This document shows, piece after piece, positions 4,969 through 5,506 of a DNA stretch of 5,506 nucleotides. The notes beneath the pieces were generated by a model, which was given only the letters and a program-made list of their open reading frames with translations, did no database searches and was not told the origin of the DNA. A program made the translations under genes and the position numbers. Positions within the stretch are counted from its first letter, which is position 1, and every line of letters begins with the position of its first letter. Source of the stretch: Alphaproteobacteria bacterium (GTDB lineage Bacteria; Pseudomonadota; Alphaproteobacteria; RS24); the NCBI GenBank assembly GCA_015163825.1, contig JAAOIL010000007.1, positions 1-5,506 of the forward strand, written 5' to 3'.

Positions 4969-5506
4969 TTGTCGCGAATTTTTGTCATTGCCGTATTTTG
5001 TGGTGGCATCTTTTTGGCAAGCCTGATGAGCCTCTATTATGGGGCGGGGGCAAATAATGGTGTCGCGCGTGTGATTATTCCCGATGGCGCAAGTCTTTCG
5101 CTGGTGGGGCGGGTGCTAAAGCGGGCGGGTATTGTGCATAAGGCACCCTTATTTATCGGGGCGGGGCGGGTGTTTGGCTATGGCACACGCATTCGGGCGG
5201 GGGAATATGATATCCCCGCTTTTGCGACTATGGCAGATGTTTTCATTATCTTACGCAAAGGCGAGGTCGTGCATCATCCGCTAACCATTGCGGAAGGCCT
5301 AACCAGCGCACAAATAATGCAGATGCTTTCACAAAACGAATTATTGGTAGTGCCAGATGAAAGCGAGAGCGACATACCAGCCGAAGGCTCTTTATTGCCA
5401 GAAACATATTATATCACACGCGGCACTTTACGGGGGCAGTTGGTGGAACGTATGCAAAAGGCACAAGCCCAAACCCTCGCTACATTATGGGCGGGGCGAC
5501 AAAAAG
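4969..5506 (+). CDS. mltG: Endolytic murein transglycosylase MltG, N-terminal part (cut by right edge)
   Basis: MltG (YceG-like family) is an inner-membrane enzyme that cuts nascent glycan strands in the periplasm and is thought to set their length. The visible 179 residues show a short cytoplasmic start (MSR), one membrane helix (IFVIAVFCGGIFLASLM, about 4-20), and a LysM-like segment, VIIPDGASLSLVGRVLKRAG (35-54). RAGEYDIP and TIAEGLT follow, then the catalytic-site motif AEGSLLPETY (138-147), whose Glu139 corresponds to the catalytic glutamate of E. coli MltG. The start is uncertain. The frame has only two codons between the fabF stop and TTG 4969. The first ATG (5026) would remove almost all of the membrane helix, so TTG is preferred, although no clear ribosome binding site is seen. 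Placement after fabF is common in alphaproteobacteria. The rest of the catalytic domain is outside the window. Confidence 0.92.
   Translation, partial: MSRIFVIAVFCGGIFLASLMSLYYGAGANNGVARVIIPDGASLSLVGRVLKRAGIVHKAPLFIGAGRVFGYGTRIRAGEYDIPAFATMADVFIILRKGEVVHHPLTIAEGLTSAQIMQMLSQNELLVVPDESESDIPAEGSLLPETYYITRGTLRGQLVERMQKAQAQTLATLWAGRQK

Noticed and set aside
4617..5009. Minus-strand open frame of 130 codons across the fabF/mltG junction
   Set aside because: It is mostly antisense to the conserved FabF C-terminus and has no family features.

Overview
The window is a stretch of core bacterial chromosome. Two divergent housekeeping operons are read outward from a shared intergenic region at about 1487-1624. 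Reading left (minus strand) are the ribosomal protein genes rpsF, rpsR and rplI, followed by the start of an unidentified membrane protein gene that runs off the left edge. Reading right (plus strand) are the fatty acid synthesis genes fabD, fabG, acpP and fabF, followed by the first part of mltG (endolytic murein transglycosylase), cut by the right edge.

The organism is most likely an alphaproteobacterium. The head-to-head arrangement rpsF-rpsR-rplI / fabD-fabG-acpP-fabF-mltG is, from general knowledge, typical of that class. FabD also carries the ANDN...GQVVISG segment common in alphaproteobacterial homologues. The order and genus cannot be told from this window. Coding strands are rich in GCG (Ala) and GGG (Gly) codons, which gives many runs of three or more G.

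Region by region: 1-134 (minus) is the start of a hydrophobic protein overlapping the end of rplI. 124-816 is rplI with a long acidic tail, 837-1070 is rpsR, and 1067-1486 is rpsF, which overlaps rpsR by 4 bases. 1487-1624 holds back-to-back promoters and one inverted repeat. 1625-2572 is fabD, 2576-3313 is fabG, and 3314-3388 is a spacer with a good candidate acpP promoter. 3389-3619 is acpP, 3620-3714 is a spacer with a weak hairpin, 3715-4962 is fabF, and 4969 to the right edge is mltG. No RNA genes, insertion sequences, CRISPR arrays or phage genes were seen. No spacer exceeds about 140 bases.

The fab genes work as one pathway. FabD loads malonyl groups onto the carrier protein AcpP, FabF condenses them onto the growing acyl chain, and FabG reduces the 3-keto product. 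MltG acts at the membrane in peptidoglycan synthesis, so this operon joins lipid and wall building. All catalytic residues I could check are present and no gene inside the window is broken. I found no undescribed system. The points most worth checking are the unknown membrane gene after rplI, the acidic extension of L9, the inverted repeat in the fabD promoter region, and the in-frame fabF/mltG junction.
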